From Symbiodinium natans (taxonomy: Eukaryota; Sar; Dinophyceae; Suessiales; Symbiodiniaceae), in NCBI GenBank assembly GCA_905221605.1, contig CAJNDS010002497.1, positions 322,501 to 386,500 on the forward strand: a stretch of DNA of 64,000 bases, in the 5' to 3' direction. Both the position numbers and the translations under genes were made by a program. This document shows, piece after piece, positions 33,094 through 43,599 of the stretch. The stretch's first letter is position 1. Each line of letters starts with the position of its first letter. The notes under the pieces are model-generated. The model did no database searches. It had not been told where the DNA came from and worked only from the letters and a program-made list of their open reading frames with translations.

Positions 33094-34880
33094 TCAGTCG
33101 GACTCGTCGCTGGGCAGGTCACTGTTCTTCAGCCCCATACGCTCCAGAAGATGCCTGCGACGTATTTGAAACAAAAGATCTACAGGTTTGCATGTCAGGT
33201 ATATACCATATACTTTAATATACTTTATATTAATTTATATCAACCCCTTGACCTCCAGCCGCGGCTGGGAATCTTCAGATGACGCGATCGGGCCAAGTAA
33301 GCCAGCACTTCCCATGGTTGAGCCTCAAGAGTCACGTGTCGAAGTTTCGTTGAATGCACAAGACAACTTACGGTCAACTGCAAAGTCTGGGCGGCCCAAC
33401 ATCATCCCATAGATCTCCCAGGGCCAGGTGCCCATTGTCATCAAAGAATAGCTCATACCTATGAGTTAATTAGTCAAGTCAAATGCACAGCTACTCAGAA
33501 AACATAGAAACTGCGTGGACCAGAAGAGGCGGAAAAGGCACCCACCGCACTCATCATCGGTGTCCAGGGGCAGAAGAGCATTCTCAGGAGCACGCTCTGT
33601 GTTCACGTTGTCCTCCACCAGCTGGGCAATGCCCTCCCCGAGCTCCGGAGGATAGTGCCTCAGGCCACAGCATATACTTTTGTGACGAAACACACAGACA
33701 CACACATGCAGATTATATATTATAGATAGGTTGAATCGACAAGGACTTTCACCAAGGTTCTGCGACGTGCGCAGCGACTTCGTCCCAGTCACACGTCCAT
33801 CAGCGCCACGCGTATGCGTCCTCTCGATGCCCATATCGATGCGGCGTTGCTCTGTCTCACGCCGCATGTCCGCCGTGTACCTCCTGTAAAGTCCCTCCAC
33901 CCAAGCCCTTGGTGACACGAACGAATTACGTCATTTCACGTGTGCTCAATAACACAGTCGACATGCAGACTCTCTGCTGCAACCTGGCAGCCTGTTGGAA
34001 TAGAACGAGGTCAATTTGGCCGTCCAATGCTTCCATGCCCCGAGAAACGTGTTGATACACATTTGGCCATAACTACGCGCAAGCTGTTCAAAGCGAGGGT
34101 GGTGCGGCATGAGGGAGCTGGCCGGCTGTTCCAGTACATAAACTCCCCGCAGCCAGCTGACCAAGAACAATGCCATCATCGTCCTGACGCACATGTGCAG
34201 TCTAGCAAGTGCAACAAGCAGCGCTGGAACTATGAGGCACTCCTTGACACCATAACGTTGGCGTCTCGGACGCTTAGCCGTGACGTGTCCCCCAAAGGGC
34301 ACTGCACACCTGAAGCAGGAGTGGCTCGCACTTGGTACAGAAACTGATGAACGTATGAATATGAGAGAGGCCATGCAATCAATTAATAAGGTTCAGGCTT
34401 CTTTGCGAGGAGGCCCTGTTCATCCATACCCAAGTACTGCACACTGGCGACGCCATCACAAACCTCGGCTACAGGGTCCATTCAAAGAAGCAACCTCGAA
34501 TCAATCAGGCAGCTCCAGCTTGAATGTACACAGAACCATGCCTCTGAGACACCGGGGCCCCCGAGGGTCCAGGCACAGTATGGAATACAACATCAGCCTT
34601 GCAGTAGCAGACATATGGGCTGGTTCTGATATCGTTAACACAAAGTAGCGAGCCAGCTGAGGATTGAACGCAAAGCCAGCTGACTCCAAGACATTCTGGG
34701 ATGGGTGAAGCTCCAAGTCATGTCTCGCGGTTCGATAGCCACGGCGTATCAAGCCAGCCTTGAAGAATTACATCTTCGAAATACGATTGCCTCAATTTAA
34801 ACACTCTGAGTAAGCTCCCGGCTGACACTTGTCCTGTTCCCGAATAAAGGTCCACCGCATCATATTTGGGTGTGACTGGA
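33094..34880 (-). CDS. Methyltransferase-like gene of a dispersed dinoflagellate family
   Basis: About eight minus-strand exons. The first clear exon (about 34,880-34,823) gives YDAVDLYSGTGQVS. A 64 nt GC-AG intron (34,759-34,822) joins it to AGLIRRGYRTARHDLELHP. Later pieces give LMLYSILCLDPRGP (about 34,600), VYVLEQPASSLMPHHPRFEQ (about 34,130), ADGRVTGTKSLRTS (ending 33,761), HYPPELGEGIAQLVED (from 33,658), WPWEIYGMMLGRPDFAV (about 33,400) and a final exon 33,154-33,094 ending NSDLPSDESD. The 102 nt intron 33,659-33,760 fits GA-AG. DLYSGTG followed by a Gly/Cys segment and EQP recalls the motif order of DNA methyltransferase folds (DLFxGxG, PC, ENx), but no catalytic residue is proven. The family seems, from memory, very abundant in Symbiodiniaceae and uncharacterised. 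A further 5' exon may lie at 34,962-35,080. Confidence 0.6.
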
Positions 34881-35339
34881 ATTTCCGAATTCCACAATCT
34901 CAGCAGCACATGAATTCAAGGTTAGGCTATGGCTAGGTATTGATTGAGCTTGCCAACTTACACTATGTGTGACCAAGATACATCAGGAGGGTCATGAGGA
35001 TGAGCATTTTGGGAACCCCCGCAGCCAGCATGGACTCGACCATGCTCCGGGCAGCCACTGCCGGGCAGAACCTGAGATGAATGTCCACAGCACCCACTCT
35101 CAAGCCGCACAACATGCGTGTCATCCCTCCGAGCACACGAGCTGAGTAAGCGGCAAAGAGCAAAGCACACAGAGAAAAAGGAGGACGCCCATTGCGTGCC
35201 CACCATACACAGTCCGCTAAGCTGATCAGATGTGTAAGCTGCAGGCAAACTGCATCACGGACCACTGCAGAACTAGGTTGCACACACCCCGACAGTTACC
35301 ACAAACAGCAGTCCACAGATACAAGTATATGTGCATATA

Positions 35340-35373
35340 TACACATACATACATACATACATACATACATACA

Positions 35374-35404
<31 letters not shown>

Positions 35405-35415
35405 GTTTATGCATG

Positions 35416-35454
<39 letters not shown>

Positions 35455-35505
35455 TTATGTATATGTGTATGTATACATATATACATATATATACATATAT
35501 ACATA
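35340..35505. repeat. (CATA)n, (TA)n and (TG)n microsatellites
   Basis: About 16 CATA units, then TA, TG and mixed TATACATA repeats. The right edge abuts a dispersed motif (35,506-35,533). Confidence 0.97.
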
Positions 35506-35533
35506 TGTGGCATGGACCTTTATGTATTATTTG
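35506..35533. repeat. Dispersed motif next to TA microsatellite, copy 1
   Basis: GGCATGGACCTTTATGTATT plus ATTTG. It is essentially identical at 58,438-58,465 and related, inverted, at 46,014-46,042. In each case a TA-rich microsatellite is adjacent. Confidence 0.65.
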
Positions 35534-35689
35534 GCTTTTGCTCTTGGTTAATAATCAATTTGCATATACGTTTCTATGCCTGTTATCATAGTTGAAGACT
35601 TTCGTTTTCTGTCGCGTCACGACGTTTCGTCAAGCCATTCCCGATGCCGAAATACTCACGAGGGTTTAGGCGTTAGGGTTTAGGCCCAA

Positions 35690-38600
35690 GGGACCCTTTC
35701 CCGACATTGCTAAGAATACAAACAAGAGAAAAGAACACAGAGACATGTAGAGAGCTGTCGAAGGTAGTTAGAAGGGGCAGGGGAAGTCCTCCTTCCATCT
35801 CATCATTCCCTTCATTCTCCTTGCTTAACCTTGCCCTTGTTCTACTCCCCTAATGACAAAAAGAAGAGAGGAGGAAAGGCTCGTGGTATGGACACGAGAA
35901 AAGAGAGAGCGGAGAAAGGAGGAGAACGAACGTGGGAAACGAAAGGAAGGAGAGCTAGAGAGAGGATGGAGAGATAGAGAGGGGAAATGAAGGACAAAGA
36001 CCGTGGAAGAAAGGAGTGAGCGATGCTCGGGAAGTAAGCGTAAGGGTGAGGAAAACGAACAGTGGATGAAAAAAACAAGTGTCCTGCCCCACCTCTTCTC
36101 GTTTCTTCTTGATTTTCTCCGTCTCCTTGTTGTTCTCCAAGCAATCCTGTTTCCACCATCGCTTCCTCCCTCCTCTTCTTCATTGTTTCTGTGTCACTCA
36201 CCCTGTTTCCCTAGCTGTCGCTCTTCCGCTGCCTTCCTTCTTCCTCGTCTCCCTGATTACTGTCTCCTTCTCTTTGCTTCTCTATCTGTCTCCATCTCTC
36301 TCACTCCGGCGCCGCCCTGTGTTTCTGTTCATTGCTCATCCTTTCTGACTTTACGAGGCAGAACCTGTACAAACGATGGGCCCTGTTCTGGACATGGCCC
36401 TGCACTGCCTCTTTCAACACACTCCAAACTCTCTGAGCTTCCCCCAAGAGTTTCAGGCGGCCTTCAGAGAGCGTCCCCAAGGGGCCTCCAAGAGTGAAGG
36501 AGAGGTGTCAGAGGAGGACCCTTTCCCCACATTGCTAAGAACAAAGCAAGAGAAAAGAACACAGAGACATGTAGAGAGCTGTGGAAGCTGGTTAGAAGGG
36601 GCAGGGGAAGTCCTCCTTCCATCTCATCATTCCCATTCATTCTCCTCCTTGTTCTACTCCCCTAATGACAAAAAGAAGAGAGGAGGAAAGGCTCGTGGGA
36701 TGGACGCGAGAAAAGGGAGAGCGGAGAAAGGAGGAGAACGAACGTGGGAAAAGAAAGGAAGGAGAGCTAGAGAGAGGATGGAGAGATAGAGAGGGGACAT
36801 GAAGGACAAAGACCGTGGAAGAAAGGAGTGAGCGATGCTCGGGAAGTAAGCGTAAGGGTGAGGAAAAGGAACAGTGGATAACAATAACAAGTGTCCTGCC
36901 CTACTTGTTCTCGTTTCTTCTTGATTTTCTCCGTCTCCTTGTTGTTCTCCAAGCAATCCTGTTTCCACCATCGCTTCCTCCTTCCTCTTGCTCATTGTTT
37001 CTGTTTCCTTCACCCTATTTCCCTCGCTGTCGCTCTTCCGCTGCCTTCCTTCTTGCTCGTCTCCCTGATTACTGTCTCCTTCTCTTTGCTTCTCTATCTG
37101 TCTCCATCTCTCTCACTCCGGCGTCCCCCGGTGTTTTCTGTTCATTGCTCATTCTTACGAGGCAGACACTGTGCAAACGATGGGTCCTGTTCTGGACATG
37201 GTCCTGCACTGCCTCTTTCCACACACTCCAACCATCTCTGAGCCTCCACAAAATTTCACACGCCTTCTCCCCAAAAACCCTCCAAGAGTGAAGGAGAGGT
37301 GTCAGAGGAGGACCCTTTCCCCACATTGGTAAGAAGAAAAACAAGAGAAAAGATCACAAAGACATGTGGAGAGGTGTGGAAGGTAGTTAACTGCAAGGAG
37401 CAGGAGAAGTCCCCCTTCCATCATATCATTCCCTTCTTTTTGCTTAACCTTGCCCTTCTTCTATCCCCCCCTACTTAATAACAAACGGAACAGAGGAGGA
37501 AAGGGTCATGGAATGGACACGAGAAAAGGGAGAGCGGAGAAAGGAGGAGAGCGAACATGGAGATAAAAAAAAAGGAGGGAGAGCTAGAGAGAGGATAGAG
37601 AGAAAGAGAGGGGAAATGAAGGACAAAGACCGCCCATCCTTTACGAGGCAGACCCTGTGCAAACGATGGGTCCTGTTCTGGGCATGGTCCTGCGCTGCCT
37701 CTTTCCACAAAATTTCACACGCCTTCTTTTCAAGGGGCCTCCACGAGTGAAGGGGAGGTGTCAGAGGAGGACCCTTTCCCCACATTGCTAAGAAGAAGCC
37801 AAGAGAAAAGAACACAGAGACATGCAGAGAGCTGTGGAAGGTAGTTACAAGGTGCAGGAGCAGTCCTCCTTCGATCTTATCATTCCCTTCATTCTCCTCG
37901 CTTAACCTTGCCCTTGTTCTATCCCCCGAGAAAAGGGAGAGCGGAGAAAGGAGGAGAACGAACACGGAACAAGAAAGGAAGGAGAGCTAGAGAGAGGATA
38001 GAGAGATAGAGAGGAGAAATGAAGCACAAAGACCGTGGAAGAAAGGAGTGAGCGATGCTCGCAGAAACAAGTGCCCTGCCCTACCTATTCCCTTTTCTTC
38101 TTGATCTTCCCTGGCCCCCTTTTGTTCTCCAAGCGGCCCTCTTTTCACCGTCGCTTCCTCCTTCCTCTTCTTCATTGTTTCTGTGTCCTTCACCCTGTTT
38201 CCCTATATGTCGCTCTTCCACTGTCTTCCTTCTTCCTCTTCTTCATGATTACCGTCTCCTTCTCTTTGCTTCGCTATCTGTCTCCATCTCTTTCACTCCG
38301 GAGCCCCCCGGTGTTGCCTATGCATTGCTCATCCTTTCTGACTTTACGAGGCAGACCCTGTACAAACGATGGGTCCTGCTCCGGACATGGTCCTGCGCTG
38401 CCCACATTGCTAAGAAGAAAATTATTTTGCTTTTAACATCCAAACCCTCTCTGCGTAGAGATACTCTGGGGTTGGGCACTCCAGGGACACTCTGGGGCTG
38501 GGCACTCCAAACACAGTGGGGTTGGGCACTCCAGGGAGACTCTCCGGGGACACTGGGGTTGGGCGCTCCAGGTCTGGGTTGGGCACTCCAGAAACACTTT

Positions 38601-41060
38601 GCGGGTTGGGCACTCCCGGGTGCGGAGAAGACTTCTGGGCGAGGAGAAGAGTTGCGTTTAAGATCTAACAGCCCCACACCGAGGGTGGGGAACAAGAGAA
38701 AAGAACACAAAGACAAAGGTAGGTAGAAGGAGCAGGAGAAGTCCTCCTTTCATCTCATCATTCCCTTCATTCTCCTTGCTTAACCATGCATGCCCCTTGT
38801 TCTATCCGCCTACTTAATGACAAAAGGAACAGAGGAGGAAAGGGTCAAAAGGAGAGCGGAGAAAGGAGGAGAACGAACATGGGAAAAAAAAGGAAGGAGA
38901 GCTAGAGAGAGGATAGATAGATGGAGAGGAGAAAAGAAGGACAAAGACCGTGGAAGAAAGGAGTGAGCGATGCTCGGGTAATAAGTGTAAGGGCTAAGGA
39001 AAAGGAACAGTGGACAACAAAAACAAGTGTCCTGCCCTACCTCTTCTCTTTTCTTCTTGATCTTCTCTGTCTCCTTTTTTGTTCTCCAAGCGGTCCTCTT
39101 TTCACCATCGCTTCCTCCTTCCCCTTCCTCATTGTTTCTGTTTCCTTCACCCTGTTTCCCTATCTGTCGCTCCTCCGCTGTCTTCTTTCTTCCTCTTCTT
39201 CTTGATTACTGTCTCCTTCTCTTTGCTTCTCTATCTGACTCTATCTGTCTCCATCTCTCTCACTCCGGTGCCCCCCGGTGTTTTCTGTTCATTGCTCATC
39301 CTGTCTGACTTTACGAGGCAGAACCTGTACAAACGATGGGTCCTGTTCTGGACATGGCCCTGCACTGCCTCTTTCCACACCTCTTCTGAGCCTCCCCCAT
39401 GAGTTTCAGGCGGCCTTGAGGGGCGTCCAAGAGTGAAGGAGAGGTGTGAGAAGAGGACCCTTTCCCCACATTGCTAAGAAGAAAAACAAGAGAAAAGAAC
39501 ACTGAGATATGTAGAGTGGCCTGGAAGGTAGTTAGAAGGAGCAGGAGAAGTCCTCCTTCCATCTTATCATTCCCTTCATTCTCCTTGCTTAACCTTGCCC
39601 TTGTTCTATCCCCCTACTTAATGACAAAAGGAACAGAGGAGGAAAGAGGAGAACTAACACGGAACAAGAAAGGAAGGAGAGCTAGAGAGAGGATAGAGAG
39701 ATAGAGAGTAGAAATGAAGGACAAAGACCGTGGAAGAAAGGAGTGAGCGATGCTTGAAAAAAACAAGTGCCCTGCCCTACCTATTCCCTTTTCTGCTTGA
39801 TCTTCTCTGACCCCTTTTTGTTCTCCAAGCGGCCCTCTTTTTACCGTCGCTTCCTCCTTCCTCTTCGTCATTGTTTCTATTTCCTTCGCCCTGTTTCCCT
39901 ATCTATCGTCTTCCACTGTCTTCCTTCTTCCTCTTCTCCCTGATTACTGTCTCCTTCTCTTTGCTTCGCTATCTGTCTCCATCTCTTTCACTCCGGAGCC
40001 CCCCGGTGTTGCCTATGCATTGCTCATCCTTTCTGACTTTACGAGGCAGACCCTGTACAAACGATGGGTCCTGCTCTGGACATGGTCCTGCGCTGCCTCT
40101 TTCCACACACCCCAAACCCCTCTTCTGAGCCTTCCCCAAGAGTTTCAGGTGCCCTTTAACGGGCGTCCAAGAGTGAAGGAGAGGTGTGAGAGGAGGACCC
40201 TTTCCCCACATTGCTAAGAAGAAAAACAAGAGAAACGAACGCAGAGACATGTAGAGCGGCGTGGAAGGTAGTTAGAAGGAGCAGGAGAAGTCCTCCTTCC
40301 ATCTCACCATTCCCTTCATTCTCCTTGCTTAACCTTGCCCTTGTTCTATCCCCCTACTTAATCACAAAAGGAACAGAGGAGGAAAGGCTCGTGGGATGGA
40401 CGCGAGAAAAGGGAGAGCGGAGAAAGGAGGAGAACGAACGTGGGAAAAGAAAGGAAGAGAGCTAGAGAGAGGATAGAGAGATAGAGAGGAGAAATGAAGG
40501 ACAAAGACCGTGGAAGAAAGGAGTGAGCGATGCTCGGGAAAAAAGCATAAGGGTGAGGAAAAGGAACAGTGGATAACAAAAACAAGTGTCCTGCCCTACT
40601 TGTTCTCGTTTCTTCTTGTTCTTCTCTGACCCCTTTTTGTTCTCCAAGCGGCCTTCTTTTCACCATCGCTTCCTCCTTCCTCTTCTTCATTGTTTCTGTT
40701 TCCTTCGCCCTGTTTCCCTATCTATCGCTCTTCCACTGTCTTCCTTCTTCCTCTTCTCCCTGATTACTGTCTCCTTCTCTTTGCTTCGCTATCTGTCTCC
40801 ATGTCTCTCACTCCGGCGCCCCCGGTGTTTCTGTTCATTGCTCATCCTTTCTGACTTTACGAGGCAGAGCCTGTACAAAGGATGGGTCCTGTTCTGGACA
40901 TGGTCCTGCGCTGCCTCTTTCCACACACTCCAAACCCCTCTAAGCCTGCCCCAAGATGTTCTCGGCGGCCTTCAGAGAGCATCTTCCAGGGGCCTCCGAG
41001 AGTGAAAGAGGGGTGTGAGAGGAGGACACTTTCCCCACCTTGCTAAGAAGAAAATCCAGA
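35690..41060. repeat. Purine/pyrimidine satellite, ~0.8 kb units
   Basis: Seven to eight units mark their starts with CCCTTTCCCCACATTGCTAA or close variants, near 35,688, 36,517, 37,311, 37,767, 38,400, 39,458, 40,197 and 41,028. Each full unit has a purine-rich part (GAGAGCTAGAGAGAGGATAG), a pyrimidine-rich part (CTTCCTCCTTCCTCTTC), and a short mixed part with ACGAGGCAGACCCTGTACAA. Unit lengths vary from about 0.45 to 1.05 kb by deletions. Long Ser/Phe/Leu- or Arg/Glu/Lys-rich frames on both strands are by-products. No gene is supported. Confidence 0.85.
38455..38640. repeat. TTGGGCACTCC minisatellite inside one satellite unit
   Basis: Seven copies of a GGGTTGGGCACTCC core at 20-45 bp spacing, found in only one unit of the larger satellite, where it replaces normal unit sequence. 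Confidence 0.85.
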
Positions 41061-41990
41061 GAAAAGATCACAGGGACATGTAGAGAAGTGTGGAACGTGA
41101 CCAGGTAGTTACAAGGAGCAGGAGAAGTCCTCCTTCCATCATATCATTCCCTTCATTCTCCTTGCTTAACCTTGCCCTTCTTCTATCCCCCCAATGACAA
41201 AAGGAACAGAGGAAGAAAGGGCCGCAGAAGGGACACAAGAAAGGGAGCGTGCAGAAAGCGGGCGCACGAAGAGGGAGAACGAAAGGAAGGAAAAAGAGAG
41301 CTTCTTAAAGACAATAGCATTCCTGTCAACAGCGAAATCCTGTCATCTATTGAAGTGCTGGATGGACTCTTTGATTCCTTTTCAAATGAAGGGTTCTATC
41401 GTTCATGGTGTTCCTTAGAACAGGAGAGCCTTTCAGGACAACGCCCTCATCTGTATTCAACATAGGCAGGGCTACCTCTGATTAAGAACGCAAAGGACGC
41501 ATTCTAAGAAAATACACTCTCTCACTTCAAAAGGAGAGGACGGACCCACTCATCTATGAAAAAAAGAGCCGAAGCATTTGGGAGGAATTAAAATACGAAT
41601 GAGGGGCTATCGCAGTATCCTTTTTTTCTTCTGACACGGATTCTTTGAAAGAAGAGGTTCCTGCCTGTTGTTTGTTTCCAAGAAAGGGAGGCTTTCGAGT
41701 GGCAAGGGGCGAACTCGCGCCCACCCCGGTCTTTGGGGTCAGTCTGAAAACAACTTGGAGAGGACCGTTGCTTCTCTCTCCTGCTTCTGTTTCTCTATCT
41801 CTTGCTCCGTGTCTGTCGTTCTCCTTCCCTCCTTCAATCTGTGAATCTGCTTCTTTCAATATCCACCAGGTTGCCTGCAGTTTTCGCAGGGGGCTTCCCT
41901 GAGGGGCTCCCTGAAAGGGGGCAGGTTTCGAGAGGGCAAAGGCATGAAAGGAGGGGGGGCAGGGGCCTGGGGGAGGTGTGGGCAGTGAGG
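41060..41990. other. Unit remnant and unique spacer
   Basis: The last satellite unit decays after about 41,270. The stretch 41,280-41,990 has no repeat structure and no convincing gene; open frames run across both strands without motifs. Confidence 0.4.
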
Positions 41991-42470
41991 GCGGTGGCGT
42001 AGGGCTGCGTTGGAGCCCTTTCAAAAATAAGATAAATAAGATACATGGAGGGCAGATATTTAGATAGAGATAAATAGAGATAGAGATCGAGATGGAGACG
42101 TAAAAGGGGGTAGGGGCGGGGTAGGAGGTGCGGGCAGGGAGGGCGGTGGGGGCTGTGGGAGCGTGGGCTGCGTTGGAGCCCTTTACATAATGAGATAAGA
42201 TAAATAAATAAGATAGGCAGACATATTGATAGATATAGATAGATAGAGATACATAGCTAGAGATAGAGACATAGAGGGGGCAGGTCGGGTAGGGGGTCGG
42301 GGTAAGGGGTGCGGGGTGGCGTAGGGGGTAGGGGGCTAGGGGATCCCTGTAAATGGGCAGGGGATAGGGTGCAGGAATAGGGCCCTTTACAAAAAGGATG
42401 AACAAGATATAAAGATGGCAGATACATAGACAAATATAGTCAGGGCTACGCTGGAGCCCTTTAAAAAATC
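41990..42470. repeat. Tandem repeat with GGAGCCCTTT and GATA tracts
   Basis: Three to four units of about 170-200 bp. Each has a GGGG(C/T)AGG-rich part, GCTGCGTTGGAGCCCTTT or a variant, then AAGATAAATAAGATA and AGATAGAGATA sequence. The units are decayed and uneven. Confidence 0.7.
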
Positions 42471-42482
42471 ACACACGCAAGA

Positions 42483-42570
42483 TGTATAGATAGAATATAT
42501 ATATATATATACATATAGGTAGATACAGATAGAGATAGAGATAGAGATAGAGATAGAGATAGAGATAGAC
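42483..42570. repeat. (TA)n and (GATAGA)n microsatellites
   Basis: A short TATA tract followed by about nine GATAGA units. Confidence 0.95.
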
Positions 42571-42616
42571 AGGTTTTGAGAGGAGATTAGGAGAGGACAA
42601 AAGCAGGAGAGGCAGG

Positions 42617-43577
42617 TGACACAGATTCCGTGGAAAATGTGTCATGTTTTTCGTGTTAACACAACTCTTGCGACACATATTCTGCACGAAATGTGTCATA
42701 TTTATGGTGTTAACACAACTCTAGTGACACATATTCTGCGGAAAATGTGTCATGCTTTTAGTGTTAGCACAGCTCTACTGACACATATTCTGCGGAAAAT
42801 GTGTCATGCTTTGCGTTAACACAAGTCTGGTGACACATATTCCTCGGAAAATGTGTGTTTTGTGTTAGCGCAGCTCTACGGACACATATTTTGCAAAAAA
42901 CTTGTCATGTTTTTGGTTTTAACGCAACTCTGGTGACACATATTCCGCGGAAATGTGTCACGTTTTTGGTGCTAGCACAGCTCCACTGACACATATGTTG
43001 CGGAAAATATGTCATGCTTTTGGTGTTAACACAACTCTGGCGACACATATTCTGCAACAAATGTGTCATATTTATGGTGTTAACACAACTCGAGTGACAC
43101 ATATTCTGCGGGAAATGTGTTATGTTTTTGGTGTTAGCACAGCTCTACGGACACATATTTTGCAAAAAACGTGTCATGTTTTTGGTTTTACCGCAACTCT
43201 GGTGACACATATTCCGCGGAAATGTGTCACGTTTTTGGCGCTAGCACAGCTCCACTGACACATATGTTGCGGAAAATATGTCATGCTTTTGGTGTTAACA
43301 CAACTCTGGCGACACATATTCTGCAACAAATGTGTCATATTTATGGTGTTAACGCAACTCGAGTGACACATATTCTGCGGGAAATGTGTTATGTTTTTGG
43401 TGTTAGCACAGCTCTACTGACACATATTTTACGGAAAATGTGTCATGCTTTTGGTGTTAACACAACTCTAGTGACACATATTCTGCAGAAAATGTGTCAT
43501 GTTTCGTGTGTTAGCACAGCTCTACTGACACATATTTCGCGGAAAATGTGTCATGTTTCTGGTGTTAACACAACTCT
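42617..43577. repeat. ~54 bp hairpin satellite with 269 bp higher-order repeat
   Basis: About 18 monomers of 52-55 bp. Each contains GACACATATT, a 6-8 base loop and AAAATGTGTC, an inverted repeat able to form a hairpin. Linkers alternate between GTTAACACAAC and GTTAGCACAGC types. A five-monomer block starting near 42,904 recurs 269 bp later with few changes. Open frames of about 65-140 codons are repeat artefacts. There are no unique spacers. Confidence 0.92.
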
Positions 43578-43599
43578 ACCAAAATAAAAAAAACTAAAC

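Noticed and set aside
32109-33122. 337-codon minus-strand open frame
   Set aside because: It joins TA/TG microsatellites, a (GA)n tract and the GTACGG repeat. It overlaps the stop exon of the neighbouring gene in another frame.
35842-41465. Many 60-220 codon frames recurring along the block
   Set aside because: They repeat with the satellite unit, appear on both strands and shift with indels. Low-complexity composition, no domain.
42617-43577. Possible CRISPR array
   Set aside because: Repeats of about 54 bp have no unique spacers and the context is eukaryotic with introns. It is a satellite.
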